Origin: CAVVYV01 sp963752585
Lineage (GTDB): Bacteria; Actinomycetota; Thermoleophilia; Solirubrobacterales; 70-9
Assembly: GCA_963752585.1 (NCBI GenBank)
Contig: CAVVYV010000008.1
Span: 248,001 to 312,000 of the forward strand
Direction: 5' to 3'
Length of the DNA stretch: 64,000 nt
The translations under genes and the position numbers were made by a program. Positions 8,631-18,765 of the stretch are shown here, piece after piece (positions within the stretch are counted from its first letter, which is position 1; the number at the start of each line of letters is the position of its first letter). Below the pieces are notes generated by a model that saw only the letters and a program-made list of their open reading frames with translations, was not told the DNA's origin and did not search any database.

Positions 8631-10970
8631 GAGCGCCTTCGCCCGGCCCTGGCGGCGCAGCATCCGGCCCATCAGCTCCAGCGCCCCGCCCTTGTGGAGG
8701 TGCTCGTTCAGGTTGCCGCACTTCGGGCTCTGCACGCAGGAGGGGCAGCCGTCGTCGCAGGGGCACTCGCGGATCAGGCGGTCGGCGTCGCCGACCAGGC
8801 GCTCGAACACCTCGTAGCCGCGCTGGGTGATCCCGACCCCGCCGGGGTGGCCGTCGTAGATGAAGATCGTCGGCTGCCCGGTCTGGTGGTGGATGTTGGT
8901 GGAGAGCCCGCCGATGTCCCAGCGGTCGCACATCGCGATCAGCGGCAGGACCGCGATCTGGCCGTGCTCGGAGGCGTGGAGGGCGCCGAGCAGGACCTCG
9001 CTCGGCAGCGCCGCCGCCATCCGGTCGCCGATCACGTACCAGAGCGCCTGGGTGACGAAGTCCTGCTCGGGGAGGTCGAGCGAGACGATGTCGAGCACCT
9101 CGTTGTCGCCGAGGCGCTTGCGCTGGTAGGCGATCACCTGCTCGGAGACCGAGACCGCGCCGAAGCTCAGCTCCACCCCGAGCGCCTGCCGCTGGTGTCC
9201 GCACCTCCTCGACGTAGACCTCGGTCTCCTTCTTCACCTGGGTGTAGTAGTCGCCCTCGAACGGCTTCACCATCGCCCGCCGCGAGCGCAGGTCGAGCTC
9301 GGCGACCTCGTAGGAGCGCCCCAGGTGGAGGTAGACGGCGCCCGGGTGGATCGTCGAGAACGCCCGCTGGGCCTCGACGTGGCCGAGCATCTCCCCCGAG
9401 CTCGAGTCGACTACCGCGATGCTGTCGGCGGAGGCCGAGCGCAGCGAGATCCGGCCGGCGACGAAGTCGCCGCTTCGGGTCAGGTAGCGATCGCCGCGGG
9501 CCCGGCGCAGCTCGCCCATCGTCACCAGGCGCTCGGCGCTCTCGCGCCAGCCCTCGCCGAGGATCTCGTCGTCGCCGGGACTCCAGCGAGAGGCGCCTCG
9601 TAGGCGGCGGCGACCAGGTGCTGCATCTGGATCTGCTCGGAGCGGTGGTCGAGGATCGCCGCCTCCACCGGCCGCGCCAGGAACTCGTCGGGGTGGCGGC
9701 AGAAGAACTGATCGAGGGCGTCCTCGCCGGCGACGTAGACGGCGAGGCCGCGACGGCGCCGCCCCGCCCGCCCCCACATCTGGCGGAGGCTGGCGACGGT
9801 GCCCGGGAAGTTGACGCAGATCGCCGCGTCGAGCTCGCCGACGTCGATCCCGAGCTCGAGCGCGTTGGTCGCCGCCACCGCCAGCATCTCCCCGCTGGCG
9901 AGCTGCGCCTCGATCTCCCGGCGCTGCTGCGGGGTGTAGCCGGCGCGGTAGGGCGCGATCCGCTCGGCGAGGTCGCCGTGACCCTCCTCGGCGAGCCGGA
10001 TCGAGGCGAAGCGGTTGATCAGCTCGATCCCGCGGCGGCTGCGCATGAAGCAGATCGTCCGCACCCCTCGCTGGACCAGCTCGCAGAGGAGGTCGGCGGC
10101 CTCGGAGACCGGCGAGCGCCTGGTCTGGGTGTGCTGCTCGATCACCGGCGGGTTCCAGATCGCGATCTCCCGGCCGGCCCGGGGGGCGCCGTCGTCGTCG
10201 AGCAGGGCGAAGTCGAGGCCGGTGAGCCGCTGCGCGAGCTCGTCGGGGTTGGCGATCGTCGCCGAGGCCAAGCACGAAGCGGGGCTCGGCGTTGTAGAGG
10301 CGCGCGATCCGCCGCAGCCGGCGGAGGACATTGGCGACGTGCGAGCCGAAGACCCCGCGGTAGGTGTGGGCCTCGTCGACCACCACCCAGCCGAGGTTGG
10401 AGATGAAGTCGCCCCAGCGCTTGTGGTGGGGGAGGACGCCGACGTTGAGCATGTCGGGGTTGGTGAGCACCAGGTTGGCGCGGCGGCGGATCGCCGGGCG
10501 CTCCTCCCGCGGGGTGTCGCCGTCGTAGATCGCCTCCCGCAGCCCCGGCGGGCGCAGCTCGCCCAGCTTCCGGGCCTGGTCCTGGGCGAGCGCCTTGGTC
10601 GGGTAGAGATAGATCGCCCGCCGCTTCGGCTCGTGGGCGATCCCGTCGAGCACCGGCAGGTTGAAGGAGAGCGACTTGCCCGAGGCGGTGCCGCTGGTCA
10701 GGATCAGGTCCGAGCGCTTCGCCGTCTCGTAGGCGGCCGCCTGGTGGGAGTAGAGGGAGTCGATCCCGTTCGCCGCAGCGCCGCCGCGAGCTCGGGATGG
10801 AGCGAGCCCGGCAGCTCCTCGAGCTTCGCCATGCTCGCCGGCTCGGCGCTCTCCGCGACCAGGCGGCCGTCCGCGCGGCCCGGGCCGAGCGCCGGCTCCC
10901 AGGCCCCACCGGCGACGGTCGATGCGAGGGGGCTCCGCAAGGAGCCACCCGTTTCATGTTGGCTAGCCAT
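8627..10970 (-). CDS. DEAD/DEAH helicase with C-terminal DUF1998-type Zn domain (YprA/MrfA-like), broken by frame errors
   Basis: The start MASQHETGG overlaps the end of folP by 8 nt. Walker A is in ILTSGTASGKS, the DEAH box is WVVVDEAHTYRGVFGS, and motif III is LASATIAN. Motif VI is near GRAGRRRRG, with an NALELGIDVG block before it. The C-terminus carries CPCDDGCPSCVQSPKCGN, the Cys cluster of DUF1998 helicases. About 780 residues fit YprA/MrfA, a 3'-5' helicase acting in mitomycin-lesion repair in Bacillus. The frame breaks near 10773, 10268, 9588 and 9197; at 10268 CTTGG seems to be CTGG with an extra T. No MrfB-like exonuclease was recognised next to it. Confidence 0.8.
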
Positions 10971-11837
10971 CGGTCACCTCCGCCCGCTCGGGTGAGCGGA
11001 TCGCGCCGGCGATCCGCAGCGCCTGGAGGGCGCTCGGGTCGTGGAGTCGGAGGAGGTCGGCGCCTCCGGCGACCGCGAGGGCGGTGGCGGCGGCGGTCGC
11101 CCACTCCCGCTCCTCTGCCGGCGCCCGCTCCTCCCAGGACCCCGCCAGGACCGCGCCGAGGAAGTCCTTGCGCGAGAGCGAGACGAACAGCGGCCGCCCG
11201 AGCCCGCGCAGCTCGCCGAGCCGCCGGAGGATCTCGAGGTCGTCGGCGACCGAGAGGTCGAAGTCGAGCCCCGGGTCGAGGGCGATCTGCTCCTCGGAGA
11301 CGCCGCGCCCGAGCGCCGCCTCGATCCGCTCGGAGAACCAGCTCCTCAGGTGCTCGATCGGGTCGTCGTGGTGCCGCGGCGCGCCGGTCCTCTCGCGGCG
11401 GGCCCGTCGATCTGCATCAGGACCAGCCCGCAGCCGGTCTCCGCCGCGAGCTCGAACAGCGCCGGGTCGGCGCCGCCGCTGATGTCGTTGATCGCCACCG
11501 CGCCGGCGGCGAGGGCGCGGGCGGCGACCTCGGCCGAGAAGGTGTCGGCCGAGATCGGGACGCTCGGCCCGCTCGGCCAGCCCCTCGATCGCGGGCACCA
11601 GTCGCTTCGCCTCCTCCTCCGCCGCCACCGGCGGGCCGCTGCGCGCCGCCACCGCGCCGACGTCGAGCATCTCGAAGCCCGGCCTCGACCAGCGCCAATC
11701 CGTCCGTCGACCGCCTGCTCGGGCGTCCCGCTGCGGGCGCCCTCGAACATCGAGTCCTCGGTGACGTTGACGATCCCGACCCCGAGCGGCTGCTCGAGCT
11801 CGAGCGTCCGGTCGGCGAGCTGCCAGCGTGCGGGCAC
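10963..11837 (-). CDS. folP: Dihydropteroate synthase-like protein, several frame breaks
   Basis: The TIM-barrel enzyme of folate synthesis that joins pABA to dihydropterin pyrophosphate. Recognisable blocks lie in order across three frames: VGIVNVTEDSMFEGA, LDVGAVAARSGPP, ISADTFSAEVAARAL with AINDISGGADPALF, LALDPGLDFDL-like DPGLDFDLS, FVSLSRKDFLGAVLAG and RLHDPSALQALRIAGAI. Breaks occur near 11700, 11680, 11570 and 11400. The VNVTxDS and SRKxF signatures are intact, although the family DxGGxSTRPG block is divergent (DVGAVAARSGPP). GTG 11837 has TACCGT 6 nt upstream. It heads the folP/helicase/LOG operon. Confidence 0.75.
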
Positions 11838-11843
11838 ACGTCA

Positions 11844-11867
11844 ACGGTAACCGCCCCCGGCTACGGT
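11844..11867. promoter_or_regulatory. Back-to-back -10 hexamers for folP and the HAD gene
   Basis: On the minus strand TACCGT (11844-11849) is 6 nt from the folP GTG. On the plus strand TACGGT (11862-11867) is 8 nt from the HAD GTG. The two promoters occupy only 38 bp between the start codons, so their polymerases should compete. Confidence 0.45.
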
Positions 11868-11875
11868 TCGCGCCC

Positions 11876-12692
11876 GTGGCGCTCCGCTGCGTCTACACCG
11901 ACCTCGACGGGACCCTGCTCGGCCGCCACGGCTCGCTCTTCCGCGACTCCGAGGGCGAGTTCTCGATGCTCCAGGCGCGGGCGCTCGAGGCGTGCTCATC
12001 GAGCGGGGGTGGAGGTGGTGATCAAGTCGGGCCGCCGGGAGGCCTCGGTGCTCGAGGACGCGACGCTGATCGGCTCCACCTCCTACATATATGAGGTCGG
12101 CTGCGCGGTGGTGATCGACGGCGAGAAGACGGTCCTCGTCGGCGACGCCAAGGCCGAGGAGGGCAAGACCCTGGCGGAGACGATCGTCGATCAGGGCGTG
12201 CCGGAGATGCTCTTCGACCACTTCGCCGGCCACCTGGAGTGGCACCGGCCCTGGCACCGCCAGCGCGAGCACTCGCTGCTCTTCCGCGGGAAGGTCGATG
12301 TCAGCCGAGGCGAACCGCCTGCTCGCCGAGAGCGGCCACGGGGAGCTGGCGGCTGATCGACAACGGCGCGATCTTCGCGCCGATGGAGGGGATCGACGGC
12401 CCGGCCCACGCCTACCACCTGCTCCCCGAGGCGGCGAGCAAGGCGGCTGCCGTCGAGTTCCACATGCGCGCCCGAGGCTACGAGCGCGAGCAGTGCATCG
12501 CGATCGGCGACTCGGTCGAGGACCTGACCGTCTCCGAGGTGGTCGGCCGCTTCTTCGTCCCCGCCAACGGCCCCGAGCGCGACCCGGGCCTCCGAGAGGC
12601 GATGGCGCCGCTACCCCAACGTCACCGTCACCGAGGGCCGGATGGGCGAGGGCGTCTACGAGGCGATCGTCTCTACCCTCGCCGGAGCCTGA
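11876..12692 (+). CDS. HAD phosphatase, Cof / mannosyl-3-phosphoglycerate phosphatase-like, frame breaks
   Basis: GTG 11876 begins a Cof-type HAD protein: YTDLDGTLLGRHGSLF (motif I), VEVVIKSGRREAS (motif II), IYEVGCAVVIDGEK, then ASKAAAVEFHMRARG and AIGDSVEDL (motif IV). The SGR and IGDS..DL blocks with the N-terminal DLDGT place it with the mannosyl-3-phosphoglycerate/sucrose-phosphate phosphatase group. Frame changes occur near 12000, 12305, 12346 (an extra C in GAGCTGG) and 12608. The end reads VTEGRMGEGVYEAIVS. Reconstructed length is about 270 residues. The substrate could be a compatible-solute precursor, but nothing nearby proves it. Confidence 0.7.
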
Positions 12693-12745
12693 GCCGACTA
12701 GTCTCGGCCTCCGGGCGCCGGGGTGCCCTCGGGTAGCATCGCTGG

Positions 12746-13458
12746 GTGGCCGCGGTGCAGGCGACAGTCGCCGAGGAGGAGTACCTGCAGACGATGTTCT
12801 GGCTGGATGAGGCCGGGCTGCCGATCACCGGCGCCAACATCGCCCGCGCGATGCAGCTCTCGCCGCCGACCGTGCACGAGATGATCGGCCGCCTCGAGGA
12901 CGACGGCTACATCGCGCGGGCGAGCGACAAGTCACTGACCTTCACCGATCGCGGGCACGAGCAGGCCGCCGAGGTCGTCTACCGCCACCGGCTGATCGAG
13001 CGCTTCCTCACGGACGTCCTCGGGATCCCCTGGGACGAGGTGCACGAGGAGGCCGAGCGGCTCGAGCACGCGATGTCGCCGACCCTCCAGGAACGGATGG
13101 CGGTCGCGATCGGCGACGCCAAGACCTGCCCGCACGGCCACCCGCTGGTCGAGGGCGTGCGCGAGCAGGGAGTGCTGCTGGCCGACGTCGAGCCCGGCGC
13201 CAAGGTGCTGATCCTGCGGTTCGAGAACGAGGCGGAGGAGCTGCTCCACTACCTGCGCGAGGCGGGCATCCATCCCGAGCTCGAGGGAACCCTGGAGCGC
13301 TCCGACGCCAAGCAGGTGGTGATCTCGACGGGGAGGGCGAGCACATGGTCTCGAAGAGCGTCGCCGAGACCGTCTCGGTCAGGGCCGACCCGGCGCCGGC
13401 GCCGCGACCGCCGCTGCCCGAGCAGCTGGAGCTCTCCAGCGATAGATACGGGCGCTGA
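12746..13458 (+). CDS. DtxR/IdeR-family metal-dependent regulator
   Basis: A GTG start preceded by TAGCAT 6 nt upstream. The winged helix (residues 5-65) has EEEYLQTMFWLDE and SPPTVHEMIGRLEDDGYI. The dimerisation/metal domain (70-140) has HRLIERFLTDVLG, DEVHEEAERLEHAMS and CPHGHP. A C-terminal SH3/FeoA-like domain follows. The H..E, E..H and C/H residues are those that bind Fe or Mn in this family, which represses metal uptake or storage genes when metal is bound. The frame breaks near 13328 (GATCTCGACGGGG, one base missing); the continuation is GEGEHMVSKSVAETVSV and ends at 13458. No target iron gene is adjacent. Confidence 0.85.
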
Positions 13459-13498
13459 GCCCGCTCGCATCCCCGCGGCCTCCGTACAGTCCAGCCCA

Positions 13499-14452
13499 GT
13501 GGATCCGGAAGCGGCTCGACAGCGACGCGACGCCCTCGCGGCCCGGCACGGGGAGTGGACCGCCCACGACATCGCGCTCGGGGACGGCGTCTCGACCATG
13601 CCCGGGGCCGGCGCCGATCCCAGCCGCCTCCGGCGGGTCACCCAGCTCGCGGCGGACCTCGCCGGCCGCCCCCTCTCCGAGCTGCGGGTGCTCGACCTCG
13701 GCGCCCTCGAGGGCCAGTACGCGGTCGAGCTGGCGCTCCACGGCGCCAAGGTGGTCGCGATCGAGGGGCGCGAGGCGAGCGCCGCGAAGGCGCGCCTGGC
13801 GGGCGAGGTGCTGGGGCTGGACAACCTGGAGGTCCGCCGGGAGGACGTCCGCGGCCTGAGCGTCGAGCGCCATGGGAGCTTCGACGTCGTCCTCTGCCTC
13901 GGGCTGCTCTACCACCTCGACGAGGACGACGTGTTCGGATTCCTCGACCGGCTCGCCGAGGTCTGCACCTCGGTCCTGATCCTCGACACCCACGTCGGGT
14001 TGCGCCCGCGACACCGCTTCCACCACGCCGGCCATGACTACCGGGGAGTGACCTTCGTCGAGCACAGCCCGCGGGCCTCGACCGCGCAGCGGCAGCGGTC
14101 GCTGTGGGCGTCTCTGGACAACGCGGAGAGCTTCTGGCCCACCCGCGCCTCGCTCTTGAACGCGCTCCAGCGCGTGGGATTCACCTCGGTGCTCGAGTGC
14201 GGGGTGCCGGCGATGTCCGCGCCGCGCGACCGGCTCACCTTCGCGGCGCTCCGGGGCACCCCGGTCGAGCTCCGCTCTCTGCCGCCCGGTGGCGAGCGGC
14301 CCGCGGGCGAGGTCCCGGAGCGCTCCGGCCCGCGCTGGATCCGCAACCAGAGCCGCCTCTTTCTCTTCGGCAAGCGGATCGCCCTCCGCCTCCTCGTCGC
14401 GCGCGAGCGGCGCTCCTCGAAGGCCCGCCCCGGGAGCTCTCGCCCGAGCTAG
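13499..14452 (+). CDS. Class I SAM-dependent methyltransferase
   Basis: A 317-residue protein starting at GTG 13499, with TACAGT 8 nt upstream. Motif I is VLDLGALEGQYAVELA, motif II acidic end is VVAIEGREAS, and motif post I / IV is FDVVLCLGLLYHL. The N-terminal ~70 residues and a C-terminal ~110 residues (SFWPTRASLLNALQRVGF) resemble methyltransferases linked to surface glycans or tRNA mo5U/cmo5U-type enzymes, but the substrate is not evident. The C-terminus is Arg-rich. An antisense frame of the convergent aminotransferase runs right through it, which I treat as read-through of a lost stop. Confidence 0.75.
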   Translation: MDPEAARQRRDALAARHGEWTAHDIALGDGVSTMPGAGADPSRLRRVTQLAADLAGRPLSELRVLDLGALEGQYAVELALHGAKVVAIEGREASAAKARLAGEVLGLDNLEVRREDVRGLSVERHGSFDVVLCLGLLYHLDEDDVFGFLDRLAEVCTSVLILDTHVGLRPRHRFHHAGHDYRGVTFVEHSPRASTAQRQRSLWASLDNAESFWPTRASLLNALQRVGFTSVLECGVPAMSAPRDRLTFAALRGTPVELRSLPPGGERPAGEVPERSGPRWIRNQSRLFLFGKRIALRLLVARERRSSKARPGSSRPS

Positions 14453-14457
14453 ATCAA

Positions 14458-15559
14458 CTAGCGCGGGGCTGGCCGCGCGCACCCGCTCGAGTGCCCGCGC
14501 CAGCCGCTCGATCCCCTCGGGGATCTGATCCGCCGGAACCGGCGCGAACGAGAGGCGGAGGCTGGAGCCGCCCCCCTCGAGCATGAAATCGGGGCCCGCG
14601 ACGAAGGTGACTCCCTCCTCCTTCGCCTCGGCAAGCAGCTTCGTGGTGTCGACGTCGTCGTCGAGATCGAGCCAGAGGAAGTAGCCGCCCTCGGGCTCGA
14701 CGAACCTCGCCTCCGGGATCAGTTCCCGAAGGGCGGCGACCAGGGCGTCGCGGCGCTCCCGCAGGGCGGAGTTGACCGATTCGACGTTTCGCTCGAGCTC
14801 CCCGGAGCGGCAGAGCTCCCAGACCACCGACTCGGCGAGCATGTTCGGTGAGATGTAGTTCTCGCTCGCTCGCTTCGACAGGGCCGCGATCTCCCCCTCG
14901 GGACCGACGAGGTAGCCGACCCGGACCCCGGGGCTGACCGTCTTCGAGAACGACGAGGCGTGGATCACCCGGCCGGCCTCGTCCATCTCCAGCATCGTCT
15001 TGCCGGCCGCGCCACCGAAGCTGATCAGCCGGTAGGGATCGTCCTCGAAGAGGACGAAGCCGTGCTCGGCGGCGAGCTCGACCAGGCGCTGCCGCTTCTC
15101 GGCCGAGAGCGTGCAGCCGGCGGGGTTGTGGAAGTTGGGGATCACGTGAGCGAGTCTCGGAGCCCCTCGCGGCGAGGCGGCCTCGACCGCGGTTACGTCG
15201 ATCCCGTCCTCCTCCAGCGGCGCCGGCAGGAACTCGGCGCCGGCCTGCTTCAGCAGCAGCAGGGTGCGGTCGTAGGTGGGCTGCTCCACCACCACCCGGT
15301 CCCCTGATCCGACGAAGTGGCGAAAGAGGAGCGACGCCGCCTCCATCGAGCCGTTGGTGACCATCACCTGCTCGGGGTGGACTTCGTGCAGCTCCGCGAT
15401 CCACTCGCACAACCCCAGGTGGCCTTTGCCCGTCCCGTAGGAGAGCGCCCGCTGCCAGTCGGACTCGAGCGCCCGGGCCGCCGCCTCCCGGACCGCCTCG
15501 GCGGGGAGGAGGTCGGCGCTCGGGGCGCCCCGTGCGAAGCTGATCGTCTGTTCGGCCAC
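14458..15559 (-). CDS. PLP-dependent aminotransferase class I/II (2-aminoadipate/MocR-catalytic type)
   Basis: A fold-type I aminotransferase of about 365 residues from GTG 15559 (VAEQTISFARGAPSADLL). Seen are SYGTGKGHLGLCEWI, VTNGSMEAASLL, the HVIPNFHNPAGCTLS cofactor/substrate region, FEDDPYRLISF (Asp and Tyr that hold PLP), the Schiff-base lysine in HASSFSKTVSPGVRVG, and the C-terminal SLRLSFAP with the Arg that binds the carboxylate. These match LysN-like 2-aminoadipate and related transaminases. TATACT lies 10 nt before the GTG. No stop occurs in the raw frame, which continues to 13379; a TAG at 14458 in the next frame fits the usual C-terminus after ALERVRA. Confidence 0.8.
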
Positions 15560-15569
15560 TGGCGCAGGC

Positions 15570-15671
15570 AGTATAAGAACGGTGCGATACTGAGCCGGCT
15601 GGGGGGTGAAGGCCGCCGTCCAGGGGGACAGCCGAATCCGAAGGGCGAGCCGAGCGGGAGTGGGCAATACT
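15570..15671. promoter_or_regulatory. Divergent promoters: TATACT (minus) and AATACT (plus)
   Basis: TATACT on the minus strand (15570-15575) is 10 nt from the aminotransferase GTG. AATACT on the plus strand (15666-15671) is 10 nt from the SnoaL-like ATG 15682. The 122-bp gap between the two start codons holds no other recognisable element. Confidence 0.45.
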
Positions 15672-15681
15672 CTCGGCTCGG

Positions 15682-16101
15682 ATGCCCGCCTCGCTGGAGA
15701 TGGTCAGGATCGCCTTGCAGGCCTATGGCAATCGGGGACTGTGAGATCGCTCTCGCCCTCGCCGATCCCCTGATCCGCTGGGACGAGCGCGCCTCACGTG
15801 CCGACGGCGAGCTCATCTGGGGACAGGAGAACGTCGAGCGCGCGATGCGCCGCTACCTCGACAGCTGGGTGGAGTACCGCTTCGAGCTCGAGGACCTCGC
15901 CGAGGTGGCCCCCGGGAAGGTGGTCGGGATCTGCCGCGAGCGCGGCCGCGACGACCACGGGGTTCCCGTGGACCGTCGCTTCGGCGGCCTCTGGGTGGTC
16001 GAGGAGGGGAAGATCGCCTCCTGGTGCACCTACCTGACCCCGAAGGAGGCGGTCAGGGCCGCACGCGAGCTCGGCGCCGAGCGCTTCGCGGCGCAGCCGT
16101 C
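15682..16101 (+). CDS. SnoaL-like / NTF2-fold protein, one frame break
   Basis: The true N-terminus is in the frame of ATG 15682 (MPASLEMVRIALQAYGNRG). One extra G in the CGGGG run near 15737 shifts it into the frame reading EIALALADPLIRWDERAS, ELIWGQENVERAMRRYLDSW and GKIASWCTYLTPKEAVRA. This is the usual SnoaL-like pattern: a helical start, RWDE strand and a final WxxYLT strand. Such NTF2-fold proteins are often isomerases or cyclases or simply ligand binders, so no activity is assigned. AATACT lies 10 nt before the ATG. The stop is not evident; a one-base change at 16101 would create a GTGA junction with the next gene. Confidence 0.65.
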
Positions 16102-16645
16102 ATCGCGCAGGAGCCGCCGATCGAGATTCAGCCGCTGCCAGGGGCAGCGAGCGACGACGCGACCCTCATGGGGAGGATCACCGATTTGACCAACGAGGTC
16201 TACGCCGTGGCCGAGGACGGGCTGTGGACCGAAGGCGCGACCCGGACGACGGTGGATGAGGTCGCCGAGCTGACCCAGACGGGCAGATCGTGATCGCCCG
16301 CTTGCGCGGCCGGGTCGTCGGCTCCGTCCGAGTCCAGCGTCTCGACAAGGGCACCGGCGAGTTCGGCATGCTCGTCGCGGATCCCGCCCACCGGGGCGTC
16401 GGCATCGGGCGGGAGCTGGTTCGCTTCGCCGAACGGAAATCTCGTGCTGAGGGGCTGCGCATCATGCAGCTCGAACTGCTGACGCCCAGGGACTGGACTC
16501 ACCCGACGAAGACGTTCCTGGATGCGTGGTACACGCGCATCGGCTACCGGATCGTCCGTACCGGAACCATCGACGAGGCCTACCCGGACCTGGCGCCGTC
16601 CTGGCGACCCCGTGTGACTACGTGATCTATCGCAAGGAGCTCTAG
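16099..16645 (+). CDS. GNAT-family N-acetyltransferase, frame breaks
   Basis: About 180 residues in three frame pieces: IEIQPLPGAASDDATLM and VYAVAEDGLWTEGATRT, then GRVVGSVRVQRLDKGTGEFG, MLVADPAHRGVGIGRELVRF (the acetyl-CoA binding RxxGxG loop) and AWYTRIGYRIVRTGTIDEAY, then a C-terminal CDYVIYRKEL. Breaks are near 16290 and 16605. It should transfer acetyl from acetyl-CoA to an unknown amine. No ATG or GTG lies at the expected N-terminus; GTC at 16099 is in the right place and may be a misread GTG. Confidence 0.7.
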
Positions 16646-17530
16646 TCGGGGCCTACGCGCGATCCCGATCGCCTCGACCGCGATCCGGGCCGTCTCGGTC
16701 GGGCTCTTGCCGACCCGGACGCCCTTTGCCTCCAGCGCCTCCTTCTTCGCCTCGGCGGTGCCGGAGGAGCCGGAGATGATCGCCCCCGCATGGCCCATCT
16801 GCTTCCCGGGCGGGGCGGTGAAGCCGGCGATGTAGGCGACCACCGGCTTCGAGATCTCCTCCGCGATGAACTCGGCGGCCCGCTCCTCGGCGTCGCCGCC
16901 GATCTCGCCGACCATCACGATCAGCTCGGTCTCGTCGTCCTGCTCGAACAGGGTGAGGATGTCGATGAAGTCCGAGCCGACGATCGGGTCGCCGCCGATC
17001 CCGACGATGCTCGAGTTGCCTTCGCCGGCCTGCTTCAGCTCGTTGCCGATCTGGTAGGTCAGGGTCCCGGACTTGGAGACGACGCCGATCCGCCCTGGGT
17101 CGAAGAACTGCGCCGGGATGATCCCGACGTTCGACTTGCCGGGCGAGAGGGCGCCTGGGCAGTTGGGGCCGATCAGCCGGACGCCGGCGTCCCTCGCCTT
17201 CCAGTAGGTCTTCAGCATGTCGTGGACGGGGATCCCCTCGGTGATCGCGATCACCGTGTGGACCCCGGCGTCGATCGCCTCGTCGATCGCCGAGGCGGCG
17301 AAGCGGGCGGGGACGAAGATCATCGAGGTGTTGGCCCCCTCCTCGGCGACGGCCTCCTTGATCGTCTCGTAGATCGGGATCCCTTCGACGTCCTGGCCCC
17401 CCTTCTTCGGGGTGACCCCGGCGACGACGTCGGTGCCGTAGTCGCGGTTGCGGAGCCCGTGGAAGCTGCCCTCGCGGCCGGTGAGGCCCGAGATCACCAG
17501 TTTGGTGTCGGTGTCGACGATGATCGACAT
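16580..17530 (-). CDS. sucD: Succinyl-CoA synthetase alpha subunit
   Basis: Binds CoA and carries the phosphohistidine intermediate of succinate + CoA + NTP. Seen are VISGLTGREGSFHGLRNRDYG (CoA-binding Rossmann start), PKKGGQDVEGIPIYETIKEA, LIGPNCPGALSPGKSNVGI and the active-site histidine in KQMGHAGAIISGSSG. It overlaps sucC by one base (TGATG). The raw frame gives 316 residues and runs 66 nt into the convergent GNAT gene; the family normally ends near residue 292, where TAG occurs at 16653 one frame away, so the last ~24 residues are doubtful. Confidence 0.93.
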   Translation of the reverse strand: MSIIVDTDTKLVISGLTGREGSFHGLRNRDYGTDVVAGVTPKKGGQDVEGIPIYETIKEAVAEEGANTSMIFVPARFAASAIDEAIDAGVHTVIAITEGIPVHDMLKTYWKARDAGVRLIGPNCPGALSPGKSNVGIIPAQFFDPGRIGVVSKSGTLTYQIGNELKQAGEGNSSIVGIGGDPIVGSDFIDILTLFEQDDETELIVMVGEIGGDAEERAAEFIAEEISKPVVAYIAGFTAPPGKQMGHAGAIISGSSGTAEAKKEALEAKGVRVGKSPTETARIAVEAIGIARRPRLELLAIDHVVTRGRQDGARSG

Positions 17531-18702
17531 CAGCCGCCCGCTCCCGAGCCGGCGAGCTCGACCACCCGCTCGGCTCCGCCCAGCATCGTCTTCTCCACGT
17601 GCAGGTTGGGAAGGTCCGCGTCCGCGAGCAGCCCCAGTCCCTCCTCGGAGTTGGTCCCGTCGAGGCGGACCACCAGCGGCACCCCGATCTCGATCCGCTG
17701 CGACGCCTCGATGATCCCCTTCGCGATCTCGTCGCAGCGGGTGATCCCGCCGAAGATGTTGAACAGGATCGCCACCACCTTCGGGTCGGAGGTGATCACC
17801 TCGAGCGCGTCGACGATCGCGTCGGCCTTCGAGCCGCCGCCCGCGTCGAGGAAGTTGGCGGGCTTCCCGCCGGCCTGGGCGACGACGTCGAGGGTCGCCA
17901 TGCAGAGCCCGGCGCCGTTGCCGAGGATTCCGATGTCGCCGTCGAGCTTCACGTAGGTGAGCCCCTTCTCCTTCGCCATCTGCTCCTGGGGGTCCTCGAT
18001 CGAGCCCTCCTCGAGCTCGGCGAGCTCCTCGTGGCGGTAGAGGGCGGAGTTGTCGATCGTCACCTTCGAGTCGAGGGCGAGGACCTCGCGGTCCTTGGTC
18101 ACCACCAGCGGGTTGACCTCGATCAGGGTCGCGTCCTCGGCCTCGAACGCCTCGTAGAGCTTCGCGAGGAGCGACGCGGTCTTCTCCCGCACGTCCTCGT
18201 CGACGCTGGCGTCGGACGCGAGGGCCGCGGCATCGGGCTCGGCGAAGCCGGCATGGGGATCGACGTAGCGGCGGACCAGCGCGTCCGGGTCCTTCTCGGC
18301 GATCTCCTCGACGTTCATCCCACCCATCGTCGACAGCATCGCCAGCAGCTTCTTCTCCGAGCGGTCGAGGATGATCGAGGCGTAGTACTCGGCCTCGATC
18401 TCCGAGGCGCGCTCGACCCAGACCTCGCGCACGGTGAACGGCCCCTCGCCCCGAGGCCCGCGGATCTCCATCCCGAGGATCGCCTCGGCGTGCTCGGTCG
18501 CCTCGTCGCGGTTCTCGGCGAGCTTGATCCCGCCGGCCTTGCCCCGCCCGCCGATCTGCACCTGGGCCTTGATCACGCAGGGGTAGCCGATCTCCTCGGC
18601 GGCCGCGACCGCATCCTCCACGGTGGCCGCGGGCTTGCCGCTGGGTACGGCCACACCGTGGCGCGCGAAGAGCTGTTTTCCCTGGTACTCGAGCAGGTCC
18701 AC
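17530..18702 (-). CDS. sucC: Succinyl-CoA synthetase beta subunit
   Basis: A complete 390-residue subunit that binds the nucleotide in an ATP-grasp domain. It begins VDLLEYQGKQLFARHGV, followed by CVIKAQVQIGGRGKAGGIK (ATP-grasp), LIEVNPLVVT, and the C-terminal CoA-ligase-like domain with LFNIFGGITRCDEIAKGI and VVRLDGTNSEEG. The start is GTG 18702 with the minus-strand TATAAGGT 9 nt upstream. It forms an operon with sucD and provides substrate-level phosphorylation in the TCA cycle. It is also the exit of the methylmalonyl-CoA route encoded elsewhere in this window. Confidence 0.95.
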   Translation of the reverse strand: MDLLEYQGKQLFARHGVAVPSGKPAATVEDAVAAAEEIGYPCVIKAQVQIGGRGKAGGIKLAENRDEATEHAEAILGMEIRGPRGEGPFTVREVWVERASEIEAEYYASIILDRSEKKLLAMLSTMGGMNVEEIAEKDPDALVRRYVDPHAGFAEPDAAALASDASVDEDVREKTASLLAKLYEAFEAEDATLIEVNPLVVTKDREVLALDSKVTIDNSALYRHEELAELEEGSIEDPQEQMAKEKGLTYVKLDGDIGILGNGAGLCMATLDVVAQAGGKPANFLDAGGGSKADAIVDALEVITSDPKVVAILFNIFGGITRCDEIAKGIIEASQRIEIGVPLVVRLDGTNSEEGLGLLADADLPNLHVEKTMLGGAERVVELAGSGAGG

Positions 18703-18765
18703 GGGCGGCGGACCTTATAAGAGGCCGGCTCTATCGCCTCATGAGCGTTGGTCTGCACCGCGCGA

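Noticed and set aside
13379..14457. C-terminal extension of the aminotransferase by 360 residues
   Set aside because: It would lie antisense to a methyltransferase with clear SAM motifs; the aminotransferase fold is already complete at about 14470.
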